From: Candidatus Rifleibacteriota bacterium | Lineage (GTDB): Bacteria; Muiribacteriota; Ozemobacteria; Ozemobacterales; Ozemobacteraceae | DNA: 64,000 nt | NCBI GenBank assembly: GCA_012517355.1 | Contig: JAAYVD010000117.1 | Span: 62,001 to 126,000, forward strand | Direction: 5' to 3' | Shown here: positions 53,102-63,800 of the stretch, piece by piece | Layout of the letters: every line of letters starts with the position of its first letter | Position numbering within the stretch: position 1 is the stretch's first letter | Translations under genes and position numbers: made by a program | The notes under the pieces: model-generated | What the model was told of the DNA's origin: nothing | Seen by the model: the letters and a program-made list of their open reading frames with translations, nothing else | Databases searched by the model: none

Positions 53102-53245
53102 TTTCGGGGACACATGACCAAATTCATTCCACCCATCCTGCTTGGCGAAAAAAGCGGGACAGCAGGGGCATTAACCCAGGGGAAAAGTCAGGGGGTTCAT
53201 GACTCACCTCATGAAAGGGAAGAAAAAAGTCATGTGTCCCCGAAA
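53102..53245. mobile_element. Short element with perfect 17-bp terminal inverted repeats (MITE/REPIN-like)
   Basis: tttcggggacacatgac (53102-53118) is exactly inverted at 53229-53245. The ends contain cggggacaca, a text often seen beside REP-associated transposases. The 110-bp interior has no gene. No target-site duplication is obvious. Confidence 0.55.
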
Positions 53246-53369
53246 CTCCGAAACTCGGTCGAGGGAACGAAGGCTTCGGGACGTGGAGGTCTTCGGGCGG
53301 GTGTGGAAACTGCCGATGCCTGTGAGGGGAAAAAAGGAATCCCCCCGACCCGCCATAAGGAGGCATGCA

Positions 53370-55004
53370 ATGCAGCGCTGGGGACTTGCCGTTCTGGCCT
53401 GCCTTCTCCTCGCCGTTCCGGGCTTCGCTCTGACCCTCGATACCCTGCCCGATTACCGGGATGCCGGCATGCGCCTGCTGGTCCGGGGCACCCAGAAGCT
53501 GCAGGGCGGCGACTTTGTCGGCGCCACCGAGGATCTGCGTCAGGCGGTCCGGCTGCGGCCCGACATGCCCGAGGCCTTCCACAACCTGGGCTTCGCCTTC
53601 GAGAAGATGGGCGACACCCGCATGGCCGTCAAAGCCTACGAAAAGGCCCTGGCCCTCAACCCCAACTACCCGTCGGCCCTGAACAACCTGGGGTTCCTGC
53701 TCGCCACCCTCGAACTCGATGCCCAACGGGCGGTCCTGCTCTGCCAGCGCGCCGTCGAACTCGAGCCGGCCACCGCCAACTTCCGCGACTCGCTGGGCTG
53801 GGCCTGCTACAAGGCCGGCCGCCAGGACGAGGCCATCTCCCATTTCCGCGCCGCCATCAAGGCCGATCCCACCTTCTTCAAGTCCTATTTCAACCTCGGC
53901 TTCGTCGAGTTCACCCGGAAGAACTACGCCGAGGCGGCCCGCAACCTCACCGCCGTCCTCCGGTTGAACCGTGACTACCTCAAGGCCTACATCCCCCTCG
54001 CGGTCTCCTACGAAAAGACCAACCAATCCGGCAAGGCCCTCTACGTGTACCAGCAGGCCCTCACCAAGGCCCCCGCCGGATCGCCGATCCGGCGCCACAT
54101 CGAGCGCGAACTGCACCGGTTGACGGCCAACAGCAAGTCGTTCTACTTCTCCAAGGTCAAACAGATCCAGGCCAGTTCCCGCCTGACCGACTACCTCAAG
54201 AGCAAGGGGAAGCTCGGTTCCGGCGCGGGGAGCGGCTCCACCATCGAGACCTCCGGCACGTTCACCCCGGTGGCGGGCCTGCCCGAAACCGCCATGTCCT
54301 TCGATGCGGCCCTGCCCGACATGGCTCCCGCCGCCACCCCGGCCTTCGGGGGAGCGCCCGCTCCCCGGGCTTCGATCCCCAGCGCGGCATCGCGGCCCTC
54401 TCCCGGCCGGCCCGCGCCCTCCGGCTACGCACCAGGGCGCGAACTGAGCGTGGAAGAGGAACGCCGCCTCGAGAAGCAGTATTCCCTCGCCAAGTCCTAT
54501 CTCGACCGGGGCCTCGTGTCCGAAGCCGCCGCCGAGCTCGAGAAGGTCCTGGCCGCCGCCGGCGAGGCGACGGTCGGCCGCCAGGCCCGTCAGCTCCTGC
54601 TGAAGGTGCGCCGCGAACTCGAGGACCGCAACAAGGATGCCGCCCGCACCCACCTCGACATGGGGAAGGATTTCTTCCGCTCGGGAAAATACGACATGGC
54701 CGAGGAGCAGTTCCGCAAGGCGTTGTCGCTGAGCCCCGAGAACGCCGTGGCCTTCAAGGACCTCGCCCTGCTGCACTACAACCAGGGAAAATTCAAGGAA
54801 GCCTACGAGGAATGCAAGAAAGCCCTCGCCCTCGACCAGACCCTGAAGGAGGCCTATGTCGTGCTCGGTTCCCTGTATACCAAGAAGGGCCGCATCGACG
54901 AGGCCCTGCGCACCCTGCGCCGCATCCGCGAGGTGTCCGACACGCGTGACGCCGTCGACGAACTGGCCGAACGGATGATCGCCTCCCTCAACGCCGGGGG
55001 CTGA
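53370..55004 (+). CDS. Exported TPR-repeat protein with Pro/Ser-rich linker
   Basis: This encodes 544 residues. Residues 1-19 (QRWGLAVLACLLLAVPGFA) are a signal peptide. TPRs fill about residues 25-260 (AFHNLGFAFEKMGDTRMAVKAY, ALNNLGFLLATLE). A low-complexity Pro/Ala/Ser linker spans about 290-355, and a second TPR block (about 370-530) has AVAFKDLALLHYNQGKFKEA. The start at 53370 follows AAGGAGG; the longer upstream frame reads through the inverted-repeat element. The next gene begins one base after the stop. Scaffold role inferred. Confidence 0.88.
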   Translation: MQRWGLAVLACLLLAVPGFALTLDTLPDYRDAGMRLLVRGTQKLQGGDFVGATEDLRQAVRLRPDMPEAFHNLGFAFEKMGDTRMAVKAYEKALALNPNYPSALNNLGFLLATLELDAQRAVLLCQRAVELEPATANFRDSLGWACYKAGRQDEAISHFRAAIKADPTFFKSYFNLGFVEFTRKNYAEAARNLTAVLRLNRDYLKAYIPLAVSYEKTNQSGKALYVYQQALTKAPAGSPIRRHIERELHRLTANSKSFYFSKVKQIQASSRLTDYLKSKGKLGSGAGSGSTIETSGTFTPVAGLPETAMSFDAALPDMAPAATPAFGGAPAPRASIPSAASRPSPGRPAPSGYAPGRELSVEEERRLEKQYSLAKSYLDRGLVSEAAAELEKVLAAAGEATVGRQARQLLLKVRRELEDRNKDAARTHLDMGKDFFRSGKYDMAEEQFRKALSLSPENAVAFKDLALLHYNQGKFKEAYEECKKALALDQTLKEAYVVLGSLYTKKGRIDEALRTLRRIREVSDTRDAVDELAERMIASLNAGG

Positions 55005-55005
55005 G

Positions 55006-55752
55006 ATGCACCTGTTCCGCCTGCCGGGGATCGTGGCCGGGTTCTCGGAACGGACCGACGGCAGCCTGAACTTCCTCGACCGCCCCGCCGCCGGCCAGCG
55101 CCTCTTGTGGGAAAGCCTGGCCGTCGTGGCCCCCCTTGGGCTGACCCCGCCCCGCTTCGCCACGCAGGTCCACCAGACCCGCGTCCTGACCGTGACCGAC
55201 GCCTCGCCCGCCGGTCACCAGGGCGAGGGCGACGCCCTGCTCACCGCCCTGCCCGGCCAGCCGGTCGGGGTGTTCACCGCCGACTGCCTGCCGGTGCTGA
55301 TCGCGGCAGGGCCGGCGGTCATGGCCGTCCATGCCGGCTGGAAGGGGACCCGCCAGGACATCACCGGGAAGGCAGTGGCTGCCCTCCACGCGGCCAGCGG
55401 CGTGCCGCCCGTCGACATGCAGGTGCTGATGGGGCCCTGTATCGGGTCCTGCTGCCTCGAATTGGGGGATGAGGTGGCGGCTGCGTTCCGCGCCAACGAC
55501 GAGCGTGATCTTGCCTGCTTCTCACGGGGGGCGGCGGGGAAGTGGCATCTCGACCTGCGGGGCCTCAACGTCATCCAGTGCCTCGAGCGCGGCGTTCCCC
55601 GCGCCCACATCCGGCATGTCCACGACTGTACCCGCTGCCTGCCCGACCGCTACTTCTCCTACCGGCAGATGCGGGGCCGGAACGGCACGCAGTTCTCCTT
55701 CATCGCCCTTCTGCCCGCGGCCGGCGGCCCGCCGCCCGCCCGCGGTTCCTGA
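55006..55752 (+). CDS. pgeF: PgeF/YfiH family copper polyphenol oxidase-like protein
   Basis: This encodes 248 residues. The family (laccase domain, formerly DUF152) includes YfiH/PgeF, which removes mis-incorporated amino acids from peptidoglycan precursors and may act as purine nucleosidase. The landmarks [21 protein letters not shown] and VHAGWKGT carry the conserved His and Cys residues; [16 protein letters not shown] follows. It starts one base after the TPR stop, so they are one transcript, and pdxJ follows 29 bp later. Confidence 0.92.
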   Translation: MHLFRLPGIVAGFSERTDGSLNFLDRPAAGQRLLWESLAVVAPLGLTPPRFATQVHQTRVLTVTDASPAGHQGEGDALLTALPGQPVGVFTADCLPVLIAAGPAVMAVHAGWKGTRQDITGKAVAALHAASGVPPVDMQVLMGPCIGSCCLELGDEVAAAFRANDERDLACFSRGAAGKWHLDLRGLNVIQCLERGVPRAHIRHVHDCTRCLPDRYFSYRQMRGRNGTQFSFIALLPAAGGPPPARGS

Positions 55753-55781
55753 AGAACCATTCCGCTCAGGGGGTTGCCAGA

Positions 55782-56525
55782 ATGATCAAGCTGGGAGTCA
55801 ACATCGATCACGTCGCCACCATCCGTCAGGCGCGGCGCGGGCGCGAGCCCGATCCGGTCTGGGCCGCGGGCATCGCCGAGATGGCCGGGGCGGACGGCAT
55901 CACCGTCCACCTGCGGGAGGACCGCCGTCACATCCAGGACCGCGACGTGCGGATCCTGCGCGAAACGGTGCGCACCCGCCTCAACCTCGAGATGGGAGCC
56001 ACGAAGGAGATCGTGGCCATCGCGGTCGGCCTGCAGCCCGACATGGCAACCCTGGTGCCGGAGCGTCGCCAGGAGATCACCACCGAAGGGGGCCTCGACG
56101 TGGCCGGCCAGGTCCGCAAGATCCGCGACGCCGTGCGCAAGCTGCAGAAGGTGGGCATCGCGGTCAGTCTGTTCATCGACCCCGTGGCCGAACAGGTCAA
56201 GGCCGCCGCCGAAGCCGGGGCGGAGTTCGTCGAATTCCACACCGGGCGGTATGCCGAGGCCCGGGGCGAGGCCGAGGTCGAACACGAACTCGGCACGCTG
56301 TACGAGATGGCCGAGATGGGGGTCGACCTGGGGCTGCGGATCAACGCCGGCCACGGCATCTCCTACTGGAATGTCGCTCCGCTGGTCCGGATGGCCGGCC
56401 TCGAGGAGTTCAACATCGGCCACAGCATCATCTCCCGGGCGGTGCTGACCGGGCTGGCCCAGGCGGTCGGCGACATGAAGAAGGCGATCCGCGAGGCCGA
56501 GCAGGAACAGGGCGTGATCGGATGA
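55782..56525 (+). CDS. pdxJ: Pyridoxine 5'-phosphate synthase
   Basis: This encodes 247 residues. PdxJ condenses 1-deoxyxylulose-5-phosphate with 3-amino-2-oxopropyl phosphate to pyridoxine phosphate in the DXP-dependent vitamin B6 route. Landmarks are [65 protein letters not shown] and [15 protein letters not shown], followed by [16 protein letters not shown]. It is full length. The ribosome-binding site is weak. It follows pgeF on the same strand. Confidence 0.97.
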   Translation: MIKLGVNIDHVATIRQARRGREPDPVWAAGIAEMAGADGITVHLREDRRHIQDRDVRILRETVRTRLNLEMGATKEIVAIAVGLQPDMATLVPERRQEITTEGGLDVAGQVRKIRDAVRKLQKVGIAVSLFIDPVAEQVKAAAEAGAEFVEFHTGRYAEARGEAEVEHELGTLYEMAEMGVDLGLRINAGHGISYWNVAPLVRMAGLEEFNIGHSIISRAVLTGLAQAVGDMKKAIREAEQEQGVIG

Positions 56526-56673
56526 CCCCCCTCGGCCCGCCGGCCACGCGGCCCAGGCCATCCACGGGCGGCCCGGGTGCCGCCCCTCGGGGTTGGCGCT
56601 AAGGACTTTTCCCCTTCCTGACGATGATAGGAGGGAAGACTCTGTCGATCCACGGACGAAAAAGGAGAGCCCT

Positions 56674-58632
56674 ATGCTGAACACGTTGGCACCTGCCCGG
56701 TACCGGAAGAGTGTCGTGGCAGGAGTGTTCCTCCTCATGCTGTTTTCCCTCTTCGGCTGCACCACGGGCGTGAAGAGGGATGAGGGGCTGACCGACTTCG
56801 AGGCCCCCACCATCCCCACCAACATCGTCGGCATCGGGAAGGAGCGCGCCATCCTGCTGACCTGGAGCGCCAACACCGAGGCCGACCTGGTGGGCTACAA
56901 CATCTACCGGTCGAGCAGCTCGGGGGGCCCGTTCACCCTGGTCTCGACGATCGGCAAGATGGCCGCCCCCTCCTACCTCGACAACGACAACCAGAACTAC
57001 CTGGTGAACGATCAATACTACTATTACAAGATCTCGGCCTTCGACACGCAGGGCAAGGAGTCCGACCTGTCGCGCACCAACGCGGTCCAGGCCCGGGCCG
57101 GCCTGCCGGTCGAGGAACGGCCGCCCCGCGTGGTCAACATCAAGGTGCGGGCGTCCCAGGACACCGTCTACGTCGCCTGGGACAAGGTCACCTCGGCCCA
57201 TATCAAGGGCTACAACATCTATCGCGGTCTCTCCACCAGTGCCGGCGGCGTCCAGTGGATCTCCTCGGTGCCGCAGGACACCCCGGGCTTCGTCGACAGT
57301 TCCGTCACCAAGAGTTCGGCCGAGCAGTACACCTACATCATCCGGTCCTTCAACGAGGAGTACACCGAGAGCGAGAACAGCGACCCCGTGCAGGTGACTC
57401 TGCTGTCGGGGGATGACACCATTCCGGGCATCCCCTACGATCTCGCCGTCAGCACCGACGTCGATCCCGTCGTCTCCTGGCACAAGCCCATGAAGAACGA
57501 GGATGGTTCGAACATCTTCGACGGCAACAACCCCACCCTCGACCTCGCCGCCTACCTGATCTTCCGCGCCAACCCCAACGACCGGCTGTTCTCGCTGATC
57601 GGCATCGTCGAGGACAACGGGTCGGCCAACCTGACCCAGAGCTTCAAGGACGTCAACGGCACCTCCTACAACCTGTTCGCGGTGCGCGCCATCGACCGCA
57701 ACGGCAACGTCAGCAAGATGAGCTCGATCGTCACCCAGTCGGCCGATTCCGACATCCCCCATGTGCCCACCGGGCTGACCGCCTGGTCCTCGACCTCGAC
57801 CGAGGCGGGCATCAAGCTGGCCTGGAACGCGGCCCGCAACGCCACCAGCTACAACATCTACTTCAGCACGGTCGCTGACGGCGGCTACACCAAGATGGTC
57901 ACCGGCCAGCCCCAATGGACCGAGACCTCGGCCTACGTCATCAACACCTACCCCTCCAACTTCAACCAGAACCCCGAGAAGAAGAGCCAGAAGCTCGAGT
58001 TCGGCATCCCCTACTTCTTCAAGGTGTCGGCCGTCAGCGCCTCGGGCAAGGAAAGCGATCTCAGCAGCTACGCCAAGGCGTATCCCGGCGGCCTGTGGGT
58101 GGGCGTCCTCGAGGGGGAGAACCCGAACTGGAACTTCAACAACGTGAAATCGACCGCCGGCTCGATCGCCAACAGCTACCTGATCTACAACAACAAGGAC
58201 TACCCGGCCATCGACTACTACTCGGGCGCCGGCCTGGCCCTGCTGATCGCCGACACCGTCGGCACCCCCGGCAACGGCGACTCCTACGAGTTCGGGGTGG
58301 GGAACATCTTCTCCAGCGATTACTACAACCTGCCCACCCCCGTCGGCGGCACCTACCGGTTCAACGTCTACGCCTACTACTACCCGCACACCTCAGGCGG
58401 CAACTGGCGCCTCCAGATCCGGGAAAACGGCGTTCTCGCCTCCACCCTCCTGGAAAAGGACATCGGTGGCTACGGCCCGGTCAACAAGGGTCGCACCGCG
58501 ATGGCCCTCGGCCAGATCATCCTCAACGACGGCGTGGCCGGGGTCGACCTCGAACTGACCGCCATCAGCGCCGGGGCCGGCGGCGGGGCCAACCTGTTCC
58601 TCGACTCGCTGGTGTTCGTCAGGGCCCAGTAA
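56674..58632 (+). CDS. Fibronectin-type-III lipoprotein
   Basis: This encodes 652 residues. The signal peptide ends in LFSLFGC (lipobox), and the mature N-terminus is CTTGVKRDEG. At least four fibronectin type III-like modules follow, each with a GYNIYR or YNIYFS strand (ADLVGYNIYRSSS, IKGYNIYRGLS, LAAYLIFRAN, NATSYNIYFSTV). The C-terminal 180 residues are a different beta-rich domain (GVLEGENPNWNFNN). AAGGAGAG precedes the ATG. A strong terminator follows. Surface or sugar-binding role inferred. Confidence 0.85.
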   Translation: MLNTLAPARYRKSVVAGVFLLMLFSLFGCTTGVKRDEGLTDFEAPTIPTNIVGIGKERAILLTWSANTEADLVGYNIYRSSSSGGPFTLVSTIGKMAAPSYLDNDNQNYLVNDQYYYYKISAFDTQGKESDLSRTNAVQARAGLPVEERPPRVVNIKVRASQDTVYVAWDKVTSAHIKGYNIYRGLSTSAGGVQWISSVPQDTPGFVDSSVTKSSAEQYTYIIRSFNEEYTESENSDPVQVTLLSGDDTIPGIPYDLAVSTDVDPVVSWHKPMKNEDGSNIFDGNNPTLDLAAYLIFRANPNDRLFSLIGIVEDNGSANLTQSFKDVNGTSYNLFAVRAIDRNGNVSKMSSIVTQSADSDIPHVPTGLTAWSSTSTEAGIKLAWNAARNATSYNIYFSTVADGGYTKMVTGQPQWTETSAYVINTYPSNFNQNPEKKSQKLEFGIPYFFKVSAVSASGKESDLSSYAKAYPGGLWVGVLEGENPNWNFNNVKSTAGSIANSYLIYNNKDYPAIDYYSGAGLALLIADTVGTPGNGDSYEFGVGNIFSSDYYNLPTPVGGTYRFNVYAYYYPHTSGGNWRLQIRENGVLASTLLEKDIGGYGPVNKGRTAMALGQIILNDGVAGVDLELTAISAGAGGGANLFLDSLVFVRAQ

Positions 58633-58653
58633 CCGGACCGCATCGGATCCACA

Positions 58654-58687
58654 CCACCGGGGGGGTCGACCTCCCGGTGGTTTTTTT
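58654..58687 (+). terminator. Rho-independent terminator of the FnIII lipoprotein gene
   Basis: The stem ccaccggg (58654-58661) pairs with cccggtgg (58673-58680), extendable by a G-U and a G-C pair, and is followed by TTTTTTT (58681-58687). Confidence 0.9.
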
Positions 58688-58706
58688 CTGGTAGAATGGG
58701 TGTGCC

Positions 58707-60821
58707 ATGGAGAGGATCGACATCGGCCCGGCGGCAACGGACGGCCGTTTCCGACGCGGGTTCCCGTTTCTGAGTGGGCTGCAACTGGCCACCGCGTTCT
58801 TTCTCGCCTGGGAGATCCTCCTGCAGGCCGGAGTCCCTGCCGGGGGAAATGTCGGGGAGATCCTGGCCCTCTTCGGAACCGGCTCGGCCGTCGTCGCCGG
58901 AGGTCTGGGCGCCATGCTGCTGTTCCGGTGGCGGCCGGCCGCCGGGGAGGCGGTCGCCCGCAGCGGGATCCCCCTCCTCCTGGCGGCGGCCGGACTGGCC
59001 CTGTTCCTGGCCTGGCCCTCCTACGGCGGGTGGTTGCTGGTGGTCGCCGGGGGTGGGCTGTGGCTCGCCTGGGCCGCCGAAACGCACCTGGCGACGACCA
59101 GGCCGTGGACGGCCCTTCCCCTGCTGGCGGTCAACTATCTGCTGGTCGCCTTCCTGTACGTCGATCTGCGGTATTTTGCCGTCACCAAGGCCCACCTCGG
59201 GCCTTCGCAATTGACCGTCTTCCTGCTGCTGGCGCCCCAGACCGCGGGTGAGGCGATGGGGGTTTCCTGGCCCCTGGTCGAGGCGGTCCTGGTGACCTTT
59301 GGCGTCTACCTGGCGGGAACCCTGGCCTTCGGTCTCGGGTGGCGATGGCCGGTTCACCGCCCCACCGTCCGGATGGCCGTGGCGGTTGCGGTGGGGGTCT
59401 GGATGCTGGTGGTGGCCGGTTCCTTTCCGGCCCTGTCCGGCATGCTCCCGATCACCGATTTCCTGGACTTCCGGCTGCGAATGGGGAATTTCCCGATGCC
59501 GCTCCCGTCCTCCTGGCGGACGCCGGACATGGATATCGACGGCAGCCGGTCGCCGCCGGTCGACTGGGCGCGGTTGTTCCCGCCCTCGCAATTCGCCTGG
59601 AAAGAGGCGGGCCCACGGTTGAACCTCGTCGTCCTGCTCGTGGAAAGCTGGCGGGCCGACCTGTTCCCGCTCCTGATGAAGGGAACCATGGAGGCGGTCC
59701 GGTCCGGCCTGTGGCTGCGCAACCACCACTCGCTCACCAACTCCAGCGTGTCGTCCTACGTCGGCCTGTATTTCAACCGGTTCCCCCTCGCCTACCTCGA
59801 ACACCTGCAACCCGCCCCCCCCGCGCCTTTTCTCGGCTTCCTCGCCTCCTCCGGATACCGGCTGCAGCACTTCGGGGAATACTGGGAAACCCTGATCGAT
59901 GGCCGGACCATCGCCGGGTTCGCCGCCCGCCCCTATCCGGCGACCGCGACCCGGCCCGAGATTTCCGCGGGTGCCCTGACCGACATCCTGCGCACCCTCG
60001 AAACCCCCGGGCCCCACGCCATCGAGGCGTTCCTGTACTGCACCCATTTCAACTACTACTACCCGCCCGGGTTCGAGACCTTCACCCCGACCTATCCCGA
60101 CGACCAGGGCGATATCTTCCTGGCCGGGCCTTCCCCAGACCTCGTCGAGAAGGCCCGGAACCGGTACCGCAACAGCCTCCTCTACACCGACTCCCTGCTG
60201 ACCGACTTCTTCCGGGAGGTTTCCCGCCGTGGCCTGTTCGACACCACCGTGTTCGTCGTGCTCGGCGATCACGGGGAGTCGCTGGGGGAAGACGGGTCGT
60301 TCACCCATTGCAGCGGCCCCAACGCCAGCCAGGTGCGGGTTCCCTGCCTGATCTGGGCGCCCGGGCTGGCGCCGGGGGTCATCGATGCGGCGACCTCGCA
60401 CCTCGATATCGTCCCCACCCTGGCCGGCCTGATGGGGTTCACCGCCGATCCCGCGGCCGGGGTCGATGTCCGCCGGGCGGCCGGCCGGACGGCCGTGACG
60501 ATGGACCTGTCGGCCGACCGGCGTCTCGTCCTCCGGCGTCCCGACCGCCTTTCCCTCTTCCAGGCCGGCCCTGATGGCCGCCTGTCCTGGACCATCTCCA
60601 CCGCCCCCGATTTCCGGATCTACCCCGACCAGCTCGCCTGGTATGACCGGGGGGCGGTCGGTTCTCTCGCCCGCCTGATCGAGGAAGACCGGCGCGAGGT
60701 CCTGGAGCGGGTGTATCCCCGCCCGGCCTCCGTCAGCGCGACGGGAAGCCCGCCGGAAGGGATGGGGGTCGCCCGGCCGGAACCCCCCTCGCCACGCGGG
60801 GAGACGGAGGACAGTCTCTGA
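58707..60821 (+). CDS. Membrane-anchored sulfatase/alkaline-phosphatase-fold protein (YejM/LtaS-like)
   Basis: This encodes 704 residues. About seven hydrophobic segments lie in residues 20-255, followed by a periplasmic hydrolase domain (about 300-640). Metal-site texts are LVVLLVESWRADLFP near residue 315, FVVLGDHGESLGEDG near residue 515 and ATSHLDIVPTLAGLMG. The nucleophile region NHHSLTNSSVSSYVGLYFN resembles the YejM/PbgA type. Members act on phospholipids or envelope glycans. An extended -10 (TGGTAGAAT at 58690-58697) lies nine bases before the ATG with little leader. The HEAT gene follows after 2 bp. Confidence 0.85.
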   Translation: MERIDIGPAATDGRFRRGFPFLSGLQLATAFFLAWEILLQAGVPAGGNVGEILALFGTGSAVVAGGLGAMLLFRWRPAAGEAVARSGIPLLLAAAGLALFLAWPSYGGWLLVVAGGGLWLAWAAETHLATTRPWTALPLLAVNYLLVAFLYVDLRYFAVTKAHLGPSQLTVFLLLAPQTAGEAMGVSWPLVEAVLVTFGVYLAGTLAFGLGWRWPVHRPTVRMAVAVAVGVWMLVVAGSFPALSGMLPITDFLDFRLRMGNFPMPLPSSWRTPDMDIDGSRSPPVDWARLFPPSQFAWKEAGPRLNLVVLLVESWRADLFPLLMKGTMEAVRSGLWLRNHHSLTNSSVSSYVGLYFNRFPLAYLEHLQPAPPAPFLGFLASSGYRLQHFGEYWETLIDGRTIAGFAARPYPATATRPEISAGALTDILRTLETPGPHAIEAFLYCTHFNYYYPPGFETFTPTYPDDQGDIFLAGPSPDLVEKARNRYRNSLLYTDSLLTDFFREVSRRGLFDTTVFVVLGDHGESLGEDGSFTHCSGPNASQVRVPCLIWAPGLAPGVIDAATSHLDIVPTLAGLMGFTADPAAGVDVRRAAGRTAVTMDLSADRRLVLRRPDRLSLFQAGPDGRLSWTISTAPDFRIYPDQLAWYDRGAVGSLARLIEEDRREVLERVYPRPASVSATGSPPEGMGVARPEPPSPRGETEDSL

Positions 60822-60823
60822 CC

Positions 60824-63800
60824 ATGCCCACCGGAACGATCAACGGCCTGCTGGCCACCTTGCGGTCGCCGGACGAAAACGAGCGGCGCCAGGCCATCGT
60901 CGAGCTCCTGGAGAGCCAGGATCCCCAGGCCCTTCCCCTGTTGACCCAGTTGGCCAGCCAGGACCCGAGCGTGGAGATCCGCTATTACGCCCGCCGGGCG
61001 GTGGAAACCCTGAAGAAGAGCCTGCCGGCCGCCCCGCCCCCCGCCGGTGGTGAGGGCCGGCCTCTGGCCGACCTCTTCGCTTCCCCGGCGCCGGCCGATC
61101 GCTTCGAGGGGCTGAAGCAGGCCCTCAGGACGCCGACACCGGAAGGCACCGCCCTCGTCCGCCAGGGCCTGGCCCGCGAAGAGGTACCCCAGCTGAAGGC
61201 CAGTTTCCTCATTGCCATGGGCCGCCTGGGCGGCCCCGGCGACGTTCCCGCCCTGGCCGCCGGGCTGGCCGCCGAAGACGCCCGCGTCCGGGCCAACGCG
61301 GTCGAAGCCCTGGGGACGGTGGGGGGCGACGAAGCCGTCCGCCGCGTGATTCCTCTCCTGCAGGACCCCGACAACCGGGTCAAGGCCAACGTGATCACCG
61401 TCCTGAAGGGGTTCGGGGGGGCGTCCCTGCTCGAGCTCCTCCGCCGCATGGCCGCCGAGGACGAAGTGTGGATGCGGGATTCCGCCCTCTATGCCCTTTC
61501 CTGCTTCGACAGTCCCCATGCCCTGGCGCTGGTGGCCCGGATGGCCGCCCGCGATCCCCTGGAGCGGTTGCGGGAAAAGGCCGGCCAGTATCTGCGCGGG
61601 CTGGCCGACAAGGGGAACCAGGTCGCCGCGGAACTGCTGGCCCGGGTGGCCGCCGCGCGGGCGGGCACCACTCCGGAGACCCCCGTTTCCCCACCCTCCC
61701 CGCCTCCCTCCCGGCCTCCCTCCCCGCCCTCGGTGGCCGAGCCTGGCCCGGTCGCTCCGCCGCGGCCGGCCACGGTCGCACCGGCTCCGCCCGGGGCCGA
61801 GGCCCCGCCACTGCCGGTGGCCATCCTCCCCCGGCCGGCGGAGGTTCCGGAAAAGACGCTGCCTGCCCCGATTCCGGCCGCCCCCGCGCCGGTGCCTCCT
61901 CCATCCCCGGCCGGGGTCGCTCCGGCGGGGGTGGAAATGCCGGTTGCCACCGGCGCTGCCGGCCTGGGCGACGAGATCCAGGGGCTCTTGGCCAGCGACG
62001 ATCCCGGCAAGCGGCAGTTGGCCCTGCTGAAAGTGTCCCAGGGCGCCACCCGCGATCCGGCCGACCTTCCCCTCCTGCTCGCGGCCTTGCGTCGCGAGTC
62101 GGAAGGTCTCCTGCTCGCCTCGCTCATCACCCTCCTGAAGGATTTCCGGGGGGATGGGGTCTTCGAGGCGGTCCAACCCTTCCTGACGCACGCCGATGAC
62201 CGCGTCCGTGCCAACGCCGCCGAGACGCTCGCGGCCATCGACGGCCCCGCCGCCTCCCCGCATCTTCTGGCCCTGCTCGAGGATCCCAACAACCGGGTCC
62301 GGGCCAACACCATCCTGGCTCTCGCCGCCGACGGCATCCTCGACCCGGTGGGGGCGGTGGGCACGATGTGCGCCGATCCCCGGGAGGTCTTCCGCCGGAG
62401 CGGCCTGTATGTCGTCTCCAGCCTGCCGCGCCCCGGGTTCCTGCCGCTGTTGCAGACCCTTCTGGAGGACACCTCGCCGCGGGTGCGCGGGCTGGCCTTC
62501 GACGTGGTCTCTGATTTCGCCGAAGCCGGCATTCCCGGCGCGGCCCAGATCAAGAGCCGGGTCGAGGACCGCATCCGCATGGAAAAGGGCCGCGACCGGT
62601 TCTTCGAAAACTCCTTCGACCAGCTGTTTTCCGGGCTTCTGCAATCGATGGCCGCGGGGGGAGGGCCCTCCCGGGCCCGTCCGGAAGCCTCCCCCCTGCA
62701 GGAACGGCAGGCTCTGATGCGGCTCGGCCGGAAGGCGGAGCAGGCCGGCCTGCTGCCGGTCGCGCTGCGTGACCGCCTGGCGGCCCTGGCCAAGGAGACG
62801 CAGCGCCTGCAGGCCCTTCTGGGCGATCGGGAGAGGCAGTCGCCTCCCCAGGATCCCGGGATCGCGGGGCAGGCCAAGGAAGCCAGCGAACGGGAACTGC
62901 TGCGACAGGAGATCAAGCGGGCGGAGGGACGCCGCGATTCCATCCTGATCGAGGCGGGCGGCCAGGTCCTGGACGGGGCGGCGCGCCAGACCGCCGAGGC
63001 CCGCAACCGGCTCCAACCCGAGCTGCAGGAGGCGGAGGCCAGCCGCGTGGCGGGGGTTCCCACCGGGGAGTTCAGCGTCCTGCCGGCGGCCGACGCGGCC
63101 ATCCCCGAGATCTTCGATCTCACCATGCGGATCTACCAGAAGCACGTGGTGGCCTTTTCCCTGGTCACCGGCGGCATCGCTTTCGGCTCCGGCCTGGTGC
63201 TCGGCGGCGGCATTCTCGTCGTGGCCCTGGCCATGGCGGTCCACCCCGCCCTGGGTGCCCTCCTGATCCTTCCCCTGCTGCCCGTGGCCCTCTATGGCGG
63301 GGTCTGGGCCCACGCCTTGTGGAAGGTCACCCTGACCCTGATGATCCAGCGGTTCGTCGCGGGGCAACCCGCCCCCCTTGGGGAAACCACCCGGGAAGCC
63401 GCCGGCCTGGCCGGGCCGCTGGTCTGGGTCATGGCCCGGAAATACCTGTATCTGGCGGGCCAGGGGGTGGCCGCCTTTTTCATCGCTCTGCCCGTGGCCG
63501 GGTTCCTGGTCGTCAACAACGGGTTGTATGGTGTCGCCCTGGTCCGGCTGGGGATGCTGGTCGTGATGGCGGTGATCTTCGGGTCCCGGTTCTTTCCGTA
63601 TTGGCTGGTGGAACCCGATTTCGTCCTGCAAGGGGGCCGCCCCGACCGCGACCCCTTCGAATCGGCCCTCCAGGTCTTCCGGGACAACCCGGGGCGGATC
63701 ATCATGCTCTACCTGTTCGCTTCGGTGATGATGGGCCTGATCAGCGGCACCACGGTCGAACTGTTCGTCCTGCTGACCTTCCTGCCCCTGGGGAAGGTGG

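Larger units (their letters stand above)
53010..53369. other. Divergent intergenic region pyk / TPR gene
   Basis: The gap of 360 bp contains the pyk promoter and a 144-bp element bounded by perfect inverted repeats. No gene is evident; the open frame upstream of the TPR start is within the element. Confidence 0.55.
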
